64,000 nucleotides of DNA from an uncultured Polaribacter sp. (GTDB lineage Bacteria > Bacteroidota > Bacteroidia > Flavobacteriales > Flavobacteriaceae), in the NCBI GenBank assembly GCA_943788865.1, contig CALSRX010000002.1, forward strand, positions 186,001 to 250,000, in the 5' to 3' direction. A program made the position numbers and the translations under genes. Under the pieces are notes generated by a model that worked only from the letters and a program-made list of their open reading frames with translations, made no database searches and was not told the origin of the DNA. Shown piece after piece: positions 26,790 through 37,420 of the stretch (the stretch's first letter is position 1; the number at the start of each line of letters is the position of its first letter).

Positions 26790-27878
26790 TTATATTTCTA
26801 TAAATTGATCGAAAAAGTATGCTGCATCGTGTGGTCCAGGACTAGCTTCTGGATGGTATTGGACAGAAAAACATTTTTATTTTTCATTCTAATCCCTGCA
26901 ACGGTATTGTCATTTAAATGTACATGTGTAATTTCTACATCTGCATGAGCTTCTGTTTCTTCTCTATTAATAGCAAAACCGTGGTTTTGAGAGGTAATTT
27001 CTCCTTTTCCTGTTAAGAATTTTTAACGGGATGATTAATTCCTCTGTGACCATTATGCATTTTATAGGTAGAAATTCCGTTTGCCAATGCAATCACTTGA
27101 TGTCCCAAACAAATTCCAAACAAGGTAAATCTCTTTTATGATTTCTTTTGCCGCTTCTTGTGCATCAACTAAAGGTTCTGGATCTCCAGGTCCGTTTGAT
27201 ATAAAATATCCATCTGGATTGAAAGCAGCCAACTCTTCAAAAGTGCATTGTAAGGAAACACTTTAATGTAAGCGCCTCTTTTTACAAAGTTTCTTAATAT
27301 ATTCTTTTTGATACCAATATCTAAGCAGCAATTTTATAGGTTGCATTTTCATCTCCTAAAAAGTAAGGTTCTTGTGTAGATACCTTTGAGGCCAACTCAA
27401 GTCCTTCCATATTGGGAGTTAGCTTCTAATTGTTTCTTTAAGCATCAATATTATCAACCTCAGTAGATATGATCGCATTCATAGCGCCATTGTCTCTAAT
27501 ATAAGCAACCAATGCTCTGGTGTCTACATCTGAAATAGCCACTACATTGTGTTTTGTAAACCAATCTTTTAGATTGTCCATCAGAATCTACTCTAGAATG
27601 TGTAAACTAAAGTTCCTACAGATAAGCCCTGATATTTTAATACTATCAGATTCAACTTCAGTTGTCATTGACACCATAATTCCCAATATGTGCATTGGTG
27701 GTAACCATGAATTGACCAAAATAAGAGGGATCTGTAAAAATTTCTTGATAACCAGTCATTCCTGTATTGAAACAAATTTCACCTGTGGAAGTGCCTTCAA
27801 TACCAACAGATTTCCCATAAAAAATTGTTCCGTCTGCGAGTAAAACTAATGCTTTTTGTTCTTGTATTGATATTTCAT
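26790..27878 (-). CDS. carA: carbamoyl-phosphate synthase small (glutaminase) subunit (frame interrupted by apparent indel errors)
   Basis: Glutamine amidotransferase subunit feeding ammonia to CarB for pyrimidine and arginine synthesis. The reconstructed start is ATG at 27878 ([17 protein letters not shown]), needing one missing A near 27855. A longer TTG-started frame also exists. The N-domain shows [12 protein letters not shown] and [17 protein letters not shown]. The GATase domain shows [28 protein letters not shown] with the Cys nucleophile, and GHRGINHP. It ends [13 protein letters not shown]. Indels occur near 27663 and 27600 and at several places in 26860-27470. It lies downstream of rplQ beyond a terminator hairpin. 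Confidence 0.85.
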
Positions 27879-27913
27879 TTAGTAGTGTAATCTTTGTTAT
27901 TGTCAAAAATGAT

Positions 27914-27948
27914 AAAAAAAGGGATAAACATTAACTGTTTATCCCTTT
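27914..27948 (-). terminator. terminator at the end of the ribosomal block
   Basis: A 13-bp inverted repeat AAAGGGATAAACA / TGTTTATCCCTTT (27918-27930, 27936-27948) with a T-rich minus strand lies 24 bases after the rplQ stop and ahead of carA. Confidence 0.8.
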
Positions 27949-27971
27949 ATATGATTTTAAAATTTTCATTA

Positions 27972-28442
27972 TTATTCTTCAGATTTTTCTTCTGTTGCTG
28001 GTGCATCTACTTGAGGAGCTTCGGCTTTTTGCTTCTACCTCTACGAGTAGTTTTCTTAGCTTTCTTTCCTTTAGGGTTGTAGAATTCGTTGTAATCAACT
28101 AATTCTACCATTGCCATAGGAGCGTTATCTCCTTGACGATTTCCTAATTTGATGATACGTACATATCCTCCTGGTCTATCTGCTACTTTTACAGATATTT
28201 CTTTGAATAATTCTGTAACAGCATATTTGTCTCGTAAGTAACTAAATACAATACGACGGTTGTGCGTAGTATCGTTTTAGATTTTGTAATAAAGGCTCTA
28301 CAAATCTACGTAATGCTTTTGCTTTTGCTACTGTTGTGTTAATACGTTTGTGCTCTATTAAAGAACAAGCCATATTAGCTAACATTGCTTTTCTGTGCGC
28401 TGTTTTTCTTCCTAAATGGTTAAATTTCTTTCCGTGTCTCAT
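27972..28442 (-). CDS. rplQ: 50S ribosomal protein L17 (frame interrupted by apparent indel errors)
   Basis: L17, a large-subunit protein near the tunnel exit. It starts [20 protein letters not shown] (the frame can be extended seven codons upstream, but the family begins here). The frame breaks near 28265-28285, where two A bases seem missing ([12 protein letters not shown]). It resumes with [15 protein letters not shown] and [20 protein letters not shown], and breaks again near 28028 before a low-complexity acidic tail (PATEEKSEE). The tail is typical of Bacteroidota L17. Confidence 0.9.
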
Positions 28443-28501
28443 GACTTTTGTTTTTACTCTCATCTTGCATCAACCCATTATGAGGAGCAAAATATGAAAG
28501 G

Positions 28502-29496
28502 TTAATCTTTATCTAATTTGTATTTGCTTAAATCCATTCCGAAATTTAAGCCTTTATCAATCACTAACTCTTCTAATTCTGTTAATGATTTTTTACCGAA
28601 GTTACGGAACTTCATTAAATCACTTTTATTGAAAGATACTAAGTCTCCTAAAGTATCTACTTCTGCTGCTTTTAAACAGTTTAAAGCTCTTACAGATAAA
28701 TCCATATCGATCAATCTTGTTTTTAATAACTGACGCATGTGTAATGATTCTTCATCATATGTTTCAGTTTGTGCAATTTCATCTGCCTCTAATGTGATAC
28801 GCTCATCTGAGAATAACATAAAGTGGTGAATTAATATTTTAGCAGCTTCAGTTAATGCATCTTTAGGGATTGATTGAACCATCTGTATCGATATCGAAAA
28901 CTAATTTTTCATAATCCGTTTTTTGTTCTACACGAAAATTTTCAATCGTGTATTTTACATTCTTTATTGGAGTGTAAATAGAATCTGTAAAAATTGTTCC
29001 TAATGGTGCAGCAGATTTTTTATTTTCTTCAGCTGGTACAAATCCTCTACCTTTTTCTATAGTAATCTCGCATTTAATTTCACAGATTTATCCATATTAC
29101 AGATCACTAAATCTGGATTTAACACTTGAAAACCAGAAATAAACTTTTGTAAATCACCTGCAGTTAATTGCTCTTGACCAGAAACATGATACGATACTGT
29201 TTCTCTGTCAGTCTCTTCAATTTGTTTCTTAAAACGCACTTGTTTTAAGTTTAAGAATAATTTCTGTTACATCTTCTACAACTCCATTAATTGTAGAAAA
29301 CTCATGCTCTACTCCATCAATTCTTAATGATGTAATTGCAAAACCTTCTAATGAAGATAACAATACTCTTCTTAATGCATTACCAACTGTTAAGACCAAA
29401 ACCTGGTTCTAATGGTCTAAATTCAAATCTACCAGAAAAATCTGTAGATTCAATCATTATTACTTTATCGGGCTTTTGAAAATTTAAAATTGCCAT
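28502..29496 (-). CDS. rpoA: DNA-directed RNA polymerase alpha subunit (frame interrupted by apparent indel errors)
   Basis: The alpha subunit scaffolds RNA polymerase assembly. The N-terminal domain begins [14 protein letters not shown] with [12 protein letters not shown] and [13 protein letters not shown]. The C-terminal domain shows [18 protein letters not shown] and [13 protein letters not shown]. Four indels are visible: one extra base near 29388, one extra A near 29250, one missing A near 29066 and one extra C near 28876. Their sum is +2, and the span of 995 nt equals 993 (330 codons plus stop) plus 2. This arithmetic supports single-base errors in an intact gene. Confidence 0.95.
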
Positions 29497-29591
29497 ATTT
29501 TTCTTCGTTTTAATTGTTATTAGGTTGCGCGGTTTAATGTGTGAAGAAATACAAATAAACCCTTTGGCTCAATACCAATATGATTAATTTA

Positions 29592-30199
29592 TTATTTAGA
29601 ATATAATTCTACAATTAATTGCTCTTTGATGTTTTCTGGAATTTGTAATCTTTCTGGAGCTTTAACAAAAGTTCCTGTCTTTATATCAGCGTTCCAAGTT
29701 AACCATTCGAAAACATTGCTATTAGAAGCTAAAGCACTTTCAATTGCAACTAAAGATTTAGATTTTTCTCTAACAGCTACAACATCTCCATCTTTTAAAG
29801 AGTAAGAAGGAATGTTAACAATTTCTCCGTTCACAGTAATGTGTCTGTGAGAAACTAATTGACGAGCTCCACTTCTAGAATTTGAAATACCCTAAACGGT
29901 ATACTACATTGTCTAAACGAGATTCACATAATTGTAATAAAACCTCACCGGTAATTCCATCAGCTGCTTGAGCTTTTTTAAATAAGTTACTGAATTGACG
30001 CTCTAAAATACCATAAGTATATTTTGCTTTTTGCTTTTCCATTAATTGGATAGCATATTCAGATTTTTTTCCTCTTCTTCTTTGCGTTTCCATGTTGTCC
30101 TGGAGGATAATTTCTTTTTTCAAAGTTTTTATCATCTCCGAAAATTGCTTCGCCAAATTTACGAGCAATTTTAGTTTTTGGTCCTGTATATCTTGCCAT
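29592..30199 (-). CDS. rpsD: 30S ribosomal protein S4 (frame interrupted by apparent indel errors)
   Basis: S4 nucleates 30S assembly by binding 16S rRNA. It starts [20 protein letters not shown], passes YPPGQHG and ends [12 protein letters not shown]. Two single extra bases, near 30076 (A in GCAAAGAAG) and 29889 ([13 protein letters not shown] restored), account for the 608-nt span against the expected 606. The S4 RNA-binding domain ([14 protein letters not shown]) is in the clean C-terminal part. Confidence 0.94.
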
Positions 30200-30280
30200 T
30201 TCTTAGTTATTAAAGTAGGGATTATGAATTAAGGCTAACTCCTTCGATAATCTAGAATCCTACTTAGTTAAAATATTTAA

Positions 30281-30667
30281 TTATACTCTTCTTCTCTTTG
30301 GAGGTCGACATCCATTGTGTGGTATTGGAGTTACATCAATAATTTCTGTAACTTCAATTCCGCATTATGTAATGATCTTATTGCAGACTTCTCTACCATT
30401 ACCTGGTCCTTTAACATAAACCTTTACTTTTCTAAACCAGCTTCATTAGCAACTCTTGCACAATCTTCTGCAGCTAGTTTGAGCAGCATATGGAGTATTC
30501 TTTTTAGAACCTCTAAATCCCATTGCTTACCTGCAGACGACCATGAAATTACGTCACCTTTTTTGTTTGTTAATGAAATAATAATGTTATTAAAAGATGC
30601 AGTGATAGTGTGCTTCACCAACAGATTCAACAATTACTTTACGCTTTTTTGTGCTTGCTTTTGCCAT
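30281..30667 (-). CDS. rpsK: 30S ribosomal protein S11 (frame interrupted by apparent indel errors)
   Basis: S11 forms part of the 30S platform. The frame starts MAKASTKKRKVIVESVGEAH, then FNNIIISLTNKKGDVISWSSAGK and [36 protein letters not shown] and TPIPHNGCRPPKRRRV follow. About six compensating indels lie between 30355 and 30625. The span of 387 nt equals 128 codons plus stop, so they sum to zero. Confidence 0.93.
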
Positions 30668-30713
30668 AATTATCTAGTTTTAGTTTATTTAGTCTTAGAT
30701 CTAACTTACTAAC

Positions 30714-31079
30714 TTATTTTTTCTTGTTAGCTACTGTTTTTCTTTTACCTTTTCTTGTTCTAGAGTTGTTCTTAGTTCTTTGTCCTCTTAAAGGAAGACC
30801 AGTTCTATGACGGATACCTCTGTGACATCCAATATCCATCAAACGTTTGATGTTTATTTGAACTTCAGAACGTAACTCTCCCTCGATAGTGAAAGATCCA
30901 ACTTGTTCTCTAATTGCTGCGATTTGATCATCAGTCCAATCTTGAACTTTAATACTTTCGTCAACTTTTGCGTTTGCTAAAACTTCTTTAGCTCTACTTT
31001 TTCCTATACCAAAGATGTAAGTTAAAGCAATAACTCCTCTTTTATTCTTTGGAATATCAATACCTGCTATTCTTGCCAT
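30714..31079 (-). CDS. rpsM: 30S ribosomal protein S13
   Basis: 121 residues, intact. It starts [20 protein letters not shown] and shows [14 protein letters not shown], the [19 protein letters not shown] signature and a basic tail. S13 sits in the 30S head and contacts P-site tRNA. Its ATG overlaps the rpmJ stop (TAATG), implying translational coupling. Confidence 0.98.
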   Translation of the reverse strand: MARIAGIDIPKNKRGVIALTYIFGIGKSRAKEVLANAKVDESIKVQDWTDDQIAAIREQVGSFTIEGELRSEVQINIKRLMDIGCHRGIRHRTGLPLRGQRTKNNSRTRKGKRKTVANKKK

Positions 31080-31195
31080 TACCCTTGTCTTTGTTTAAAT
31101 CTAGGATTTTGTTTATTTATTACATATAATCTACCTTTTCTGCGCACTATTTTGCAGTCGGCACTTCTTTTCTTAACTGATGCTCTAACTTTCAT
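31079..31195 (-). CDS. rpmJ: 50S ribosomal protein L36 (zinc-free form)
   Basis: A 38-residue L36 ([20 protein letters not shown]...FKQRQG). Of the four zinc ligands of the C+ form only Cys14 remains; the others are Ser11, Asn27 and Phe33, so it cannot hold a zinc ribbon. It is too short for many ORF callers but is clear from its sequence and its place between infA and rpsM. The stop overlaps the rpsM start by one base. Confidence 0.96.
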   Translation of the reverse strand: MKVRASVKKRSADCKIVRRKGRLYVINKQNPRFKQRQG

Positions 31196-31210
31196 CTGTT
31201 TCTTGTTTTT

Positions 31211-31426
31211 TTAATATCTATAAGTAATTCTGGCCTTACTTAAATCATAAGGACTCATTTCTAATTTCACTTTATCTCCAGGTAATAATTTAATATAATG
31301 CATACGCATCTTACCAGAAATGTGTGCTGTAACAATATGCCCATTCTCTAACTCTACACGAAACATAGCATTTGATAATGCTTCTGTAATAGTTCCGTCT
31401 TGTTGTATTGCTGGTTGCTTAGCCAT
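31211..31426 (-). CDS. infA: translation initiation factor IF-1
   Basis: A 71-residue S1/OB-fold protein ([20 protein letters not shown]...RITYRY) that binds the 30S A site during initiation. It carries the family segment [20 protein letters not shown]. It lies one base after secY in the spc part of the block, the usual place in Bacteroidota. Confidence 0.98.
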   Translation of the reverse strand: MAKQPAIQQDGTITEALSNAMFRVELENGHIVTAHISGKMRMHYIKLLPGDKVKLEMSPYDLSKARITYRY

Positions 31427-31427
31427 A

Positions 31428-32747
31428 TTATTTTAATGATTTTCTACTAGTTCCTGTTTTCATTAAACCATCATAATGACTGTTTAATAAATACGAGTTA
31501 ATTTGTTGAATGGTATCAATTGCAACTCCTACCATAATGATCAATGATGTTCCACCATAAAACATTGCCCAACTTTGTTGTACTCCAAACTGAACAATGA
31601 TTGCTGGTAAAATAGATAGCCCTGCTAAGAATAACGATCCTGGGAACGTAATTCTAGACAAAACAGAATCTAATCTTTCAGCAGTATCAATACCTGGTTT
31701 GATTCCTGGTATAAAACCTCCGCTTCTTTTTAAATCATCGGCCATTTTATTTGTTGGAATTGTTATTGCTGTATAAAAATAACTGAATATAATTATCAAT
31801 ACTGCAAATAACACATTGTACCACAATCCATTCATATCTTGCAACTCACTTAATGCTGGAAATTTTCTTGCTAATGCTACCGGTAAAAACATAATTGCTT
31901 GTGCAAAAATGATTGGCATTACTCCCGCTGCATTTAATTTTAACGGAATGTATTGTCTTGCTCCAGCTACATCTTTAATATCTCCAACAACAGTTCTTCT
32001 AGCGTATTGTACAGCAATTTTTCTTACTGCTGTTACTAATAAAACTGATAATAAAATCACAACAAACCAAACAAAAATTTCTAACAGAATCATCATAAAA
32101 CCTCCTGCTCCTGCATTGGTAGTTTTAGATACCAATTCTTGCATAAATGCCCCAGGGAAATTTGCGATAATACCTACCGTAATTAATAATGATATACCAT
32201 TACCAACTCCTTTGTCTGTAATACGCTCTCCTAACCACATTGCAAAAATAGTTCCTGCTGTTAACAATATAATTGATGAAAACCAAAAAGCTCCACCAGA
32301 CACTAAAAATGCTTGCTCTGGTAAACCAAATTGAGTTTTAATCGCTGTAATATAGGTTGGTGCTTGCACCAATGTAATACCTATTGTTAACCAACGTGTA
32401 ATTTGTGTAATTTTCTTTCTTCCACTTTCTCCATCTTTTTGTAGTTTTTGTAAATAAGGAACCGCAATTCCCATTAATTGAACTACAATAGAAGCAGAAA
32501 TGTATGGCATAATTCCAAGTGCCATAATAGACGCTCTAGAAAATGCTCCTCCAGTAAATGCATTTAATAATCCTAAAAGACCTTCGGAAGTTTGAGATTT
32601 TAAAGCTGTTAATTGTAATGGATCAATTCCTGGTAATGGAACTTGAGCCATAAAACGATATACAACAATTAAACCTAAAGTTAAAATAAGCTTTTGTTTA
32701 AGCTCTTCTATTTTCCAGATGTCTCTTAAAGTGTTTATCAACTTCAT
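31428..32747 (-). CDS. secY: preprotein translocase subunit SecY
   Basis: A 439-residue channel subunit of the Sec translocon with ten membrane helices. It starts [20 protein letters not shown]. Marks include VPLPGIDP after TM1, the plug region [32 protein letters not shown] and the cytoplasmic loop with [13 protein letters not shown] before TM9. It is encoded between rplO and infA. Confidence 0.98.
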   Translation of the reverse strand: MKLINTLRDIWKIEELKQKLILTLGLIVVYRFMAQVPLPGIDPLQLTALKSQTSEGLLGLLNAFTGGAFSRASIMALGIMPYISASIVVQLMGIAVPYLQKLQKDGESGRKKITQITRWLTIGITLVQAPTYITAIKTQFGLPEQAFLVSGGAFWFSSIILLTAGTIFAMWLGERITDKGVGNGISLLITVGIIANFPGAFMQELVSKTTNAGAGGFMMILLEIFVWFVVILLSVLLVTAVRKIAVQYARRTVVGDIKDVAGARQYIPLKLNAAGVMPIIFAQAIMFLPVALARKFPALSELQDMNGLWYNVLFAVLIIIFSYFYTAITIPTNKMADDLKRSGGFIPGIKPGIDTAERLDSVLSRITFPGSLFLAGLSILPAIIVQFGVQQSWAMFYGGTSLIIMVGVAIDTIQQINSYLLNSHYDGLMKTGTSRKSLK

Positions 32748-32759
32748 ATTTACCTAATC

Positions 32760-33209
32760 TTATAATGCAACTGCTTCACCTCCGGCAGCTTCAATAGCAG
32801 CTTTTGCAGTAGCAGTAAATTTGTGAACAGTAATATTTAATTTAGCTTTAAGCTCTCCACGACCTAGTATTTTTACTAATTCGTTTTTACTAACTACTTT
32901 ATTAGCAACTAAGATGTCTAAAGTTACAGTATCTGTAATTCTACCTTCGTCAACTAATGTTTGTAATTTATCTAAATTAACTCCAACATACTCCTTACGG
33001 TTTATGTTAGTGAATCCAAATTTAGGAACACGTCTTTGAAGTGGCATTTGCCCTCCTTCGAATCCTACTTTTTTAGAATACCCTGATCGAGATTTTTGAC
33101 CGTTGTGACCTCTAGTAGCAGTACCACCTTTACCAGAACCTTCACCTCTTGCGATTCTTTTTTCCTTTTTTACAGATCCTTCTGCGGGTTGTAAGTTATG
33201 TAAACTCAT
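32760..33209 (-). CDS. rplO: 50S ribosomal protein L15
   Basis: 149 residues. The basic Gly-rich N-terminus (LQPAEGSVKKEKRIARGEGSGKGGTATRGHNGQKSRSG) and the C-terminal globular part match L15, a late assembly protein of the 50S. 12 bases precede secY. Confidence 0.98.
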   Translation of the reverse strand: MSLHNLQPAEGSVKKEKRIARGEGSGKGGTATRGHNGQKSRSGYSKKVGFEGGQMPLQRRVPKFGFTNINRKEYVGVNLDKLQTLVDEGRITDTVTLDILVANKVVSKNELVKILGRGELKAKLNITVHKFTATAKAAIEAAGGEAVAL

Positions 33210-33223
33210 TTCTATATATGTCT

Positions 33224-33406
33224 TTATTTAATTTCTTCGAAAGAAACTAAGTGTTTAACTGTATTTACCATACCAATAATAGAAGGAGTTGCCTCATGTT
33301 CTACTACTTGGTTCATTTTACGTAAACCTAATGCTTCTAAAGTTCTTTTTTGACTTTGAAGGCGTCCGATTTTGCTTTTTACTTGCTTAACTCTAATTTT
33401 TGCCAT
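33224..33406 (-). CDS. rpmD: 50S ribosomal protein L30
   Basis: 60 residues (MAKIRVKQVKSKIGRLQSQK), with the LGLRKMNQVVEH segment of L30. Located between rpsE and rplO as usual. Confidence 0.97.
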   Translation of the reverse strand: MAKIRVKQVKSKIGRLQSQKRTLEALGLRKMNQVVEHEATPSIIGMVNTVKHLVSFEEIK

Positions 33407-33417
33407 CGTTCCTAGAT

Positions 33418-33942
33418 TTATCCGTTAAATACTTTTTCTAAAGAAATTCCTCTTTGTTTTGCAATTGTAACTGCACTACGTAATTGTAATAAAGCATCTA
33501 ATGTTGCTTTTACTACATTATGAGGGTTAGAAGAACCTTGAGATTTTGATAATACATCATGTACTCCTACAGATTCTAATACCGCACGTACAGCACCACC
33601 AGCAATAACTCCGGTACCATGTGAAGCAGGCTTTAAAAACACTTTTGCTCCACCAAATTTCCCTTTTTGCTCATGAGGTAATGTTCCATTTAAAATTGGA
33701 ATTCTTACTAAATTTTTCTTCGCGTCTTCAATTGCTTTTGCAATTGCAGATGCAACATCTTTAGATTTACCTAATCCATGACCAACTACTCCGTTTCCAT
33801 CTCCTACAACAACAATTGCAGAAAATCCGAAAGCTCTACCTCCTTTTGTTACTTTAGTAACACGTTGTACGCCTACTAAATGATCTACAAGTTCTAATCC
33901 GCTAGGCTTTACTCTTTCTACGTTTTTATAATTTTGATACAT
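33418..33942 (-). CDS. rpsE: 30S ribosomal protein S5
   Basis: 174 residues. The RNA-binding N-domain carries [24 protein letters not shown]-type sequence and [17 protein letters not shown]; the C-domain contains [15 protein letters not shown]5 lies at the mRNA entry site and affects decoding fidelity. Confidence 0.98.
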   Translation of the reverse strand: MYQNYKNVERVKPSGLELVDHLVGVQRVTKVTKGGRAFGFSAIVVVGDGNGVVGHGLGKSKDVASAIAKAIEDAKKNLVRIPILNGTLPHEQKGKFGGAKVFLKPASHGTGVIAGGAVRAVLESVGVHDVLSKSQGSSNPHNVVKATLDALLQLRSAVTIAKQRGISLEKVFNG

Positions 33943-33952
33943 AATAAACTTC

Positions 33953-34303
33953 TTAAAATTTTAAACCAGCTTCTCTAGCAGCTTCTGCTAATACTTTTAT
34001 TCTACCGTGATATAAATATCCATTTCTATCAAAAGAAATAGTTTCTATACCAGCCTTAACAGCTTTTTCTGCTATTGCTTTTCCTACTGATGCAGCAGTT
34101 TCTAATTTTGATCCTGTTGCAACCTCTTTATCTCTAGAAGAAGCAGCTACCAATGTAACACCAGTAACGTCATCTACTAATTGAGCATAAATTTCTTTAT
34201 TACTTCTAAAAACAGATAACCTTGGCTGAGCCGCAGTACCAGAAACAACTTTTCTGATTCTGTTTTTAATTCTTTGTCTTCTTTCAAGCTTTGATAATGC
34301 CAT
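33953..34303 (-). CDS. rplR: 50S ribosomal protein L18
   Basis: 116 residues. Basic N-terminus ([19 protein letters not shown]), the [14 protein letters not shown] segment and [22 protein letters not shown] at the end match L18, the 5S rRNA-binding protein. Confidence 0.98.
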   Translation of the reverse strand: MALSKLERRQRIKNRIRKVVSGTAAQPRLSVFRSNKEIYAQLVDDVTGVTLVAASSRDKEVATGSKLETAASVGKAIAEKAVKAGIETISFDRNGYLYHGRIKVLAEAAREAGLKF

Positions 34304-34314
34304 AATGCTATATA

Positions 34315-34860
34315 TTATGCAGATTTACCTGCTTTTCTTCTTAATTGTTCTCCTACAAATTTAACTCCTTTACCTTTGTATGGTTCTGGTGCACGGAAAG
34401 AACGAATCTTTGCGGCAATTTGACCAACCAATTGTTTGTCATAAGAAGTTAATTTAACGATTGGATTTTTTCCTTTATCTGATACAGTCTCTACCTTAAC
34501 TTCTGGAGCTAATTCTAAAACAATATTATGAGAAAATCCTAATGCTAAATCTAATTTTTGTCCTTGGTTTGAAGCTCTATAACCTACACCAACTAATTCT
34601 AATTCTTTAGTCCAACCTTTACTTACTCCTTCAATCATATTAAATACTAATGATCTATATAATCCGTGAGCAGCTTTATGTGGTTTACTTTCTGATGGTC
34701 TGTTTAAAATAACAGTCTCACCTTCTATTCTTACAGTAATATCGCCAGAAATCTCTTGAGACAATTCTCCTAATTTTCCTTTTACCGTTACTACATTTCC
34801 ATCGATGTTTAATTCAACTCCGGTTGGAATGCTTATTGGGTTTTTTCCTATTCTTGACAT
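34315..34860 (-). CDS. rplF: 50S ribosomal protein L6
   Basis: 181 residues with two repeated L6 domains: [20 protein letters not shown] at the start and [23 protein letters not shown] at the end. It binds near the GTPase centre where EF-G (fusA, same block) acts. Confidence 0.98.
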   Translation of the reverse strand: MSRIGKNPISIPTGVELNIDGNVVTVKGKLGELSQEISGDITVRIEGETVILNRPSESKPHKAAHGLYRSLVFNMIEGVSKGWTKELELVGVGYRASNQGQKLDLALGFSHNIVLELAPEVKVETVSDKGKNPIVKLTSYDKQLVGQIAAKIRSFRAPEPYKGKGVKFVGEQLRRKAGKSA

Positions 34861-34872
34861 CTTACTATAGTA

Positions 34873-35271
34873 TTAATAAACGTAACAAATTACTTCCCCT
34901 CCAACATTCTCTTGACGTGCTTTTTTGTTAGTCATCACACCTTTAGATGTTGAAACGATTGCAATACCAAGACCGTTTAATACTCTAGGCATTTCTAATG
35001 CACTAACGTATTTACGTAAACCTGGTGTACTGATTCGTTCTAGTTTTCTAATTACCGATTCTTTTGTTTCTCTATCATACTTTAAAGCTATTTTGATAGT
35101 TCCTTGAATTTTTTCGTCATTGAACTGGTAGCTTAAAATATACCCTTGATCAAACAAAATTTTTGTCATTTCCTTCTTCAAGTTTGAAGCTGGAATTTCG
35201 ACAACTCTGTGTCCTGCTGCGATTGCATTTCTAACTCTCGTTAAAAAATCCGCGATTGGATCTGTATACAT
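34873..35271 (-). CDS. rpsH: 30S ribosomal protein S8
   Basis: 132 residues ([21 protein letters not shown]-terminal [20 protein letters not shown]). S8 binds the central 16S domain and in other bacteria represses its own operon. A 151-base gap to rpsN upstream holds a promoter-like TATCTTTG box. Confidence 0.98.
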   Translation of the reverse strand: MYTDPIADFLTRVRNAIAAGHRVVEIPASNLKKEMTKILFDQGYILSYQFNDEKIQGTIKIALKYDRETKESVIRKLERISTPGLRKYVSALEMPRVLNGLGIAIVSTSKGVMTNKKARQENVGGEVICYVY

Positions 35272-35387
35272 ATTTATTTAAAATTGCGATTTTGGTTTTT
35301 AATTACCTCTATTTATGCTACAGATTACTCTGTGATAATTAAACCTGAAATCAGTTAATGTTTATTTACTCAAAAAAATAGAGCGTG

Positions 35388-35395
35388 CAAAGATA
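35388..35395 (-). promoter_or_regulatory. candidate internal promoter between rpsN and rpsH
   Basis: TATCTTTG on the minus strand, 116 bases before the rpsH start, fits TAnnTTTG and is followed by CA as at many flavobacterial promoters. No TTG is at the standard -33 distance. It lies in the only sizeable gap (151 nt) of the spc section. Confidence 0.4.
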
Positions 35396-35422
35396 CACAT
35401 TCTATTTTATTCTTTACGGTTT

Positions 35423-35692
35423 TTACCAACTTGCTTTTTTAACACCTGGTATTAACCCTTGGTTTGCCATTTCACGGAATGTTACACGAGAAATTCCGAA
35501 TTGACGCATGTACCCTTTTGGTCTTCCAGTAAGTTTACATCTATTGTGCATACGTATTGGAGAAGCGTTTTTTGGTAACTTTTGTAATGCTTCATAATCT
35601 CCAGCTTCTTTTAAAGCTTTTCTTTTCTCAGCATATTTAGCTACTACTTTTGCTCTTTTTACCTCACGGGCTTTCATTGATTCTTTAGCCAT
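35423..35692 (-). CDS. rpsN: 30S ribosomal protein S14
   Basis: 89 residues of the zinc-free S14 type: it has one Cys only ([20 protein letters not shown]) and lacks the paired CxxC of the 61-residue zinc form. The C-terminal VKKASW is typical. It is last in the tight rplN-rplX-rplE-rpsN run. Confidence 0.98.
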   Translation of the reverse strand: MAKESMKAREVKRAKVVAKYAEKRKALKEAGDYEALQKLPKNASPIRMHNRCKLTGRPKGYMRQFGISRVTFREMANQGLIPGVKKASW

Positions 35693-35695
35693 GTC

Positions 35696-36247
35696 TTAAT
35701 TTTTTTTAAATGGTAAACCTAATTCTCCTAATAATGATTTAGCTTCTTTATCGGTAGCTGCAGATGTTACAAAAGTAATGTCCATACCTCCAATTTTATT
35801 TACTTTATCAATATTAATTTCTGGATAGATAATTTGTTCAGTAATTCCTAAATTATAATTACCTCTTCCATCAAAACCATTTGCTTTAATACCGTTAAAA
35901 TCTCTTACACGTGGTAAAGATGCGGTAACCAATCTATCTAAAAATTCGTACATTTTTTCTCCTCTTAACGTAACTTTCACACCAATTGGCATTCCTTTAC
36001 GTAGTTTGAAGTTTGCAACGTCTTTTTTAGATAAAGTAGCAATTGCTTTTTGTCCTGTAATTGTAGTTAACTCTTCTAGAGCATAATCTATCAATTTCTT
36101 ATCTGCTATAGCTGCACCAACACCTTTACTAACTACAATTTTTTGTAATTTAGGCACTTGCATTACATTGCTATAACCAAATTCTTCTGTAAGAGCGCTG
36201 ATAACTCTGCTCTTATATTCTGCTTTTAATCTTGGTACGTAACTCAT
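35696..36247 (-). CDS. rplE: 50S ribosomal protein L5
   Basis: 183 residues ([51 protein letters not shown]). L5 binds 5S rRNA and the P-site tRNA elbow. Three bases from rpsN. Confidence 0.98.
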   Translation of the reverse strand: MSYVPRLKAEYKSRVISALTEEFGYSNVMQVPKLQKIVVSKGVGAAIADKKLIDYALEELTTITGQKAIATLSKKDVANFKLRKGMPIGVKVTLRGEKMYEFLDRLVTASLPRVRDFNGIKANGFDGRGNYNLGITEQIIYPEINIDKVNKIGGMDITFVTSAATDKEAKSLLGELGLPFKKN

Positions 36248-36249
36248 GA

Positions 36250-36558
36250 TTATATTGCTTTTTTAGTTTTCTTAGAGATTCTTGTTTTCGTATCTCCTTC
36301 TACTGTATATCCAACTCTTACTGCTTTTCCTCCTTCTACTAACGATAAGTTAGAGATATGAATTGAAGCTTCTTTCTTTACAATTCCTCCTTGTGGACTT
36401 TGAGCGCTTGGTTTTGTGTGTTTTGAAATCATGTTCACACCTTCTACAATAGCTCTATTTTTATCTCTAAGGATTTGCAATACTTTTCCTTCTGATCCTT
36501 TATGATCTCCTGCGATTACTGTAACAGTATCTCCTGATTTGATTTTAAACTTTGTCAT
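36250..36558 (-). CDS. rplX: 50S ribosomal protein L24
   Basis: 102 residues with the KOW motif near the N-terminus ([21 protein letters not shown]) and [12 protein letters not shown]. It is an early assembly protein near the tunnel exit. Confidence 0.98.
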   Translation of the reverse strand: MTKFKIKSGDTVTVIAGDHKGSEGKVLQILRDKNRAIVEGVNMISKHTKPSAQSPQGGIVKKEASIHISNLSLVEGGKAVRVGYTVEGDTKTRISKKTKKAI

Positions 36559-36571
36559 CGTCGTTTCTCTT

Positions 36572-36940
36572 TTAAAGCACTTCAGGTGCTAATGATACTA
36601 TTTTCATGAATTGTTTCTCACGAAGCTCACGAGCAACAGGACCAAATACACGTGTTCCTCTCATTTCCTCTGTAGGATTTAAAAGTACACAAGCATTGTC
36701 ATCAAATCTGATGTAAGACCCGTCTTTACGTCTAACTTCTTTCTTTGTACGAACAACTACTGCTCTAGAAACTTGACCTTTCTTTACAGTACCATTTGGA
36801 GTTGCTGCTTTTACTGTAACAACAATTTTATCTCCAACTCTAGCGTAACGCTTTTTTGTTCCTCCTAAAACGCGGATTACTAAAACTTCTTTGGCTCCAG
36901 TATTATCTGCTACTTTTAATCTTGATTCTGTCTGTAACAT
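36572..36940 (-). CDS. rplN: 50S ribosomal protein L14
   Basis: 122 residues ([40 protein letters not shown]). Intact; one base separates it from rpsQ. Confidence 0.98.
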   Translation of the reverse strand: MLQTESRLKVADNTGAKEVLVIRVLGGTKKRYARVGDKIVVTVKAATPNGTVKKGQVSRAVVVRTKKEVRRKDGSYIRFDDNACVLLNPTEEMRGTRVFGPVARELREKQFMKIVSLAPEVL

Positions 36941-36941
36941 A

Positions 36942-37199
36942 TTATTTAGCTCTTTCTAGGATTTCTACTAATCTCCAACGTTTAGATTTACTTAAAGGTC
37001 TTGTTTCCATGATCTTTACAGTATCTCCAACATTACAATCGTTTGTCTCATCGTGTGCAACATACTTTTTCGTTTTTAATACGAACTTTCCGTACATTGG
37101 GTGCTTTACTCTTTTTACCTCTGCAACAACAATAGATTTCTCCATTTTGTTACTAGATACTACACCAATTCTCTCTTTTCTAAGATTTCTTTTTTCCAT
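36942..37199 (-). CDS. rpsQ: 30S ribosomal protein S17
   Basis: 85 residues ([27 protein letters not shown]-type OB-fold core; [16 protein letters not shown]). S17 is a primary 16S rRNA-binding protein. Confidence 0.98.
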   Translation of the reverse strand: MEKRNLRKERIGVVSSNKMEKSIVVAEVKRVKHPMYGKFVLKTKKYVAHDETNDCNVGDTVKIMETRPLSKSKRWRLVEILERAK

Positions 37200-37217
37200 C
37201 TTTAAAACTGACTACAA

Positions 37218-37409
37218 TTATTGTAAATCTCTTTTTGTTAACTCTGTAGCAATTCTTGCAACAGATTTTCTTAAGGCTCTTAACTGTATTGGATTTTCCA
37301 ACGGAGAAATCGCGTGAGCCATTTTTAAATCAGTATAGTTTTTTTTCAACGTAGTAAGATTTTCTTGTAAATCTTCTGTTGATAATTCTTTAATTTCTGA
37401 CTGTTTCAT
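37218..37409 (-). CDS. rpmC: 50S ribosomal protein L29
   Basis: A 63-residue helical protein (MKQSEIKELSTEDLQENLTT) with the L29 pattern LKMAHAISPLENPIQLRALRK. It sits at the tunnel exit near the trigger factor and SRP docking site. Confidence 0.97.
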   Translation of the reverse strand: MKQSEIKELSTEDLQENLTTLKKNYTDLKMAHAISPLENPIQLRALRKSVARIATELTKRDLQ

Positions 37410-37420
37410 TTTCTTATCAA

